Positions 62,123 through 64,000 of a stretch of DNA of 64,000 nucleotides are shown piece after piece (the stretch's first letter is position 1; each line of letters opens with the position of its first letter). The DNA is taken from NCBI RefSeq assembly GCF_963662255.1, contig NC_085046.1, positions 139,887,762 through 139,951,761 of the forward strand. The letters are read 5' to 3'. The translations under genes and the position numbers were made by a program. The notes beneath the pieces were generated by a model. The model had not been told where the DNA came from. It worked only from the letters and a program-made list of their open reading frames with translations, and searched no databases. Source of the DNA: Cinclus cinclus. Its lineage: Eukaryota; Chordata; Aves; Passeriformes; Cinclidae.

Positions 62123-64000
62123 ATTGTGTTTTTTTCACCCTGATGAAATGTTGATATGATGATAGTACAGGAAAAATATACAGCACTTGGGCAGCTGAAA
62201 GAAGGTGCTATGGAAAACCAAGTAGAAAGATAAAGATCTTGAAGTGACCACAGTCATCTGATTTCCTTATTGAAACAGAACTGGAATTAATCAATTCCAG
62301 GCCATGATTTTAGCATGATCTTAGCATCAGATTCATGACACTGGCAGCTGGACTATGCCTACCTATTAGACTGTGTGAAATAAAACAATGGCCAGGTTTT
62401 TAAATATAGACACTCAGCACAAACACATGTTCCTTTAGACCTATACATGTTGGTGAAACTCTCTGTTTTCCTTAGGAAATGGGCACTCAAAACCATCAAC
62501 CCTAAACACAGCTGCTGGGAGCCATTCAGCATTTTTTTCATATCTATTTATTTATTAGCCTAAATAAAAATGTCAGAGCCAAATATTAATCTCCTAGTTA
62601 TGGAAACTTTTGGCTTGTGCCTGTTTCATTTCGTTGGTGTCTCAACAATGAAATTAATCAGTCTCACAACTCAAGTCTTTCTGATTGTTTCAGAATTGGG
62701 ATACCATCAGGTAATAGGGAAAAAGTTTGAAAGGAAACCTACACCCACGATCATGTGTAGGTAATCACTGTCAGCTCCAGAAGAGGCACAGACTATGCAA
62801 TGTCAGGTAGAGGAAAATACAGGAGTGTATACTTATTTTCAAAGTACAGGCAGTGAGGAATGGGAGACTCCTTCCAAATTTCCACAAAACTTTGAAAAAT
62901 GTTTGTTTGTTTGTAGAAGTCAGCTGAAGTGCAACTGGTGCCAAAGCGAACCAGCTTTAAAAATCAGTAATGGCTTGATGCCTTACTCCTATGCAAGAGT
63001 TCAAGCAGAGAATTAGACAGGAGAGTGAATGCCAATTGGAAGCAGGAACCTGTCCAAAACATTGCTGGAATCCATTCACTGTTACAGCCCTGGCACCTTC
63101 ACTAAACTGACAAGTGTGCATTGTCTGAAATGGCCCAGGCTGAAAAAGTCATTAGATGATGTTGGTTTTATAGTATCTTCTTGGAAAAACCAGAATCTCA
63201 GTACCAGATGCAGGAAAATATTTATCCTATTATCGAAGAGAAGCTATCATATGACACAAGGAAGAGAGAAAATAAAAAAGAGTAATTAGTTGTTTTCCCT
63301 ATCTTATCTTTCCCCTTAAGTTACTTATTTTCACTTGTTCACATTCACTGATGTGCTAAAGAGCTTATTGACTGTATTTCCACCCTAAATCTCAGCTCCA
63401 TGTCCTTTTCTTCTGCAACAACTCTTCAGGCAGAAGCAGCATCTGCTGCCAGTGCTCTGACATCCTCCAGCCCATACCTGCCACCTTGCTACCCAGGTGC
63501 TGCCAAGCAGAAAAGACCATGACTGAGCTCTTCAGATTTTATCTCGATCAAACCAGCTCATGACTTCAGGAATTACAGACAGACAGCGTAATTACACAGC
63601 CTTTTTCTCATTGGAAACTATAAAAACAACTACTTTAATAAAACAAAAATAACCTAAGATCTCAAAAAATCCTCTTGACTTTAGCTAAATCCTTAGACTT
63701 TAGCTAATTCTAAACTGTGTGAATGGAAAAGATGCAAGGATCTAGCATAAAGGTGATTGCATGCTAGATCTACAAAGATTTTTGTGATTTAGCAAATTTT
63801 CTGTAAATTGTGCCTGCTGTGGAAGGTTTCAGGATGGTGTACCCAAAACACTGCTTTACGCTTCAGAGAAGAGAAAGAGCATTCAGGTGCCTACAAGGTA
63901 CTGTTTAGAGCTAGTTATGGTTCAACACTGAACACCATGAAATAAAAAATATCCATGAAATTAAAAAACAAAACAAAAGAAAAGAAAAACACTGGCAGCA
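62123..64000. other. Noncoding DNA to the window end
   Basis: Open frames at 62570-62764, 62795-63016 and 63029-63289 (forward) have no known domain. The window closes in an A-rich stretch (about 63961-63988, A-runs broken by C and G). No transposon recognised. Confidence 0.55.

Overview
This window looks like noncoding DNA from a bird, most likely a songbird. The main clues are CR1 LINE fragments of avian type and long terminal repeats that I recognise from bird (two of them from passerine) endogenous retroviruses. The background is AT-rich and contains many short microsatellites. I found no exon, processed gene copy, tRNA, rRNA or other RNA gene that I can defend. The longest open frames (up to 166 codons) are explained by simple repeats, by transposon sequence or by chance. 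The window is therefore either intergenic or the inside of a very large intron; the sequence alone does not decide which. Family names rest on remembered consensus patterns, not on a search.

Layout. 1-14980: AT-rich single-copy DNA with a (TA)n tract near 1.63 kb and a CR1 fragment at 2.5-3.0 kb. 14981-17435: a reverse-strand CR1 fragment, then a solo LTR of about 0.8 kb with imperfect terminal inverted repeats. 17436-27382: a long stretch with no recognisable element. 27383-28757: a well-preserved 430-bp solo LTR with a perfect 9-bp inverted repeat and a 4-bp target duplication, then a flawless 150-bp GGAGA array. 29987-31955: a cluster of three retroelement remnants (one old LTR, one forward CR1, one reverse CR1).

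34503-34527 is a perfect 10-bp hairpin. 38380-39609 is the most unusual block: a CpG-rich patch, a 625-bp CA-rich compound repeat and a 99-bp TGGAA pentamer array side by side. 40628-44354: a CR1 fragment, an AT-rich tandem repeat and a (CT)n tract. 48650-50000: an old CR1 remnant, an A-run joined to (TA)n, and a weak LTR-like segment. 50000-64000: mostly plain DNA with a CR1 3' fragment at 61.4 kb and a 24-bp tandem duplication at 62.1 kb.

No genes were found, so there is no pathway or operon to describe. The items most worth following up are the intact solo LTR, the two pure pentamer arrays, the CpG-rich/minisatellite block and the perfect hairpin. I did not find a new biological system here.
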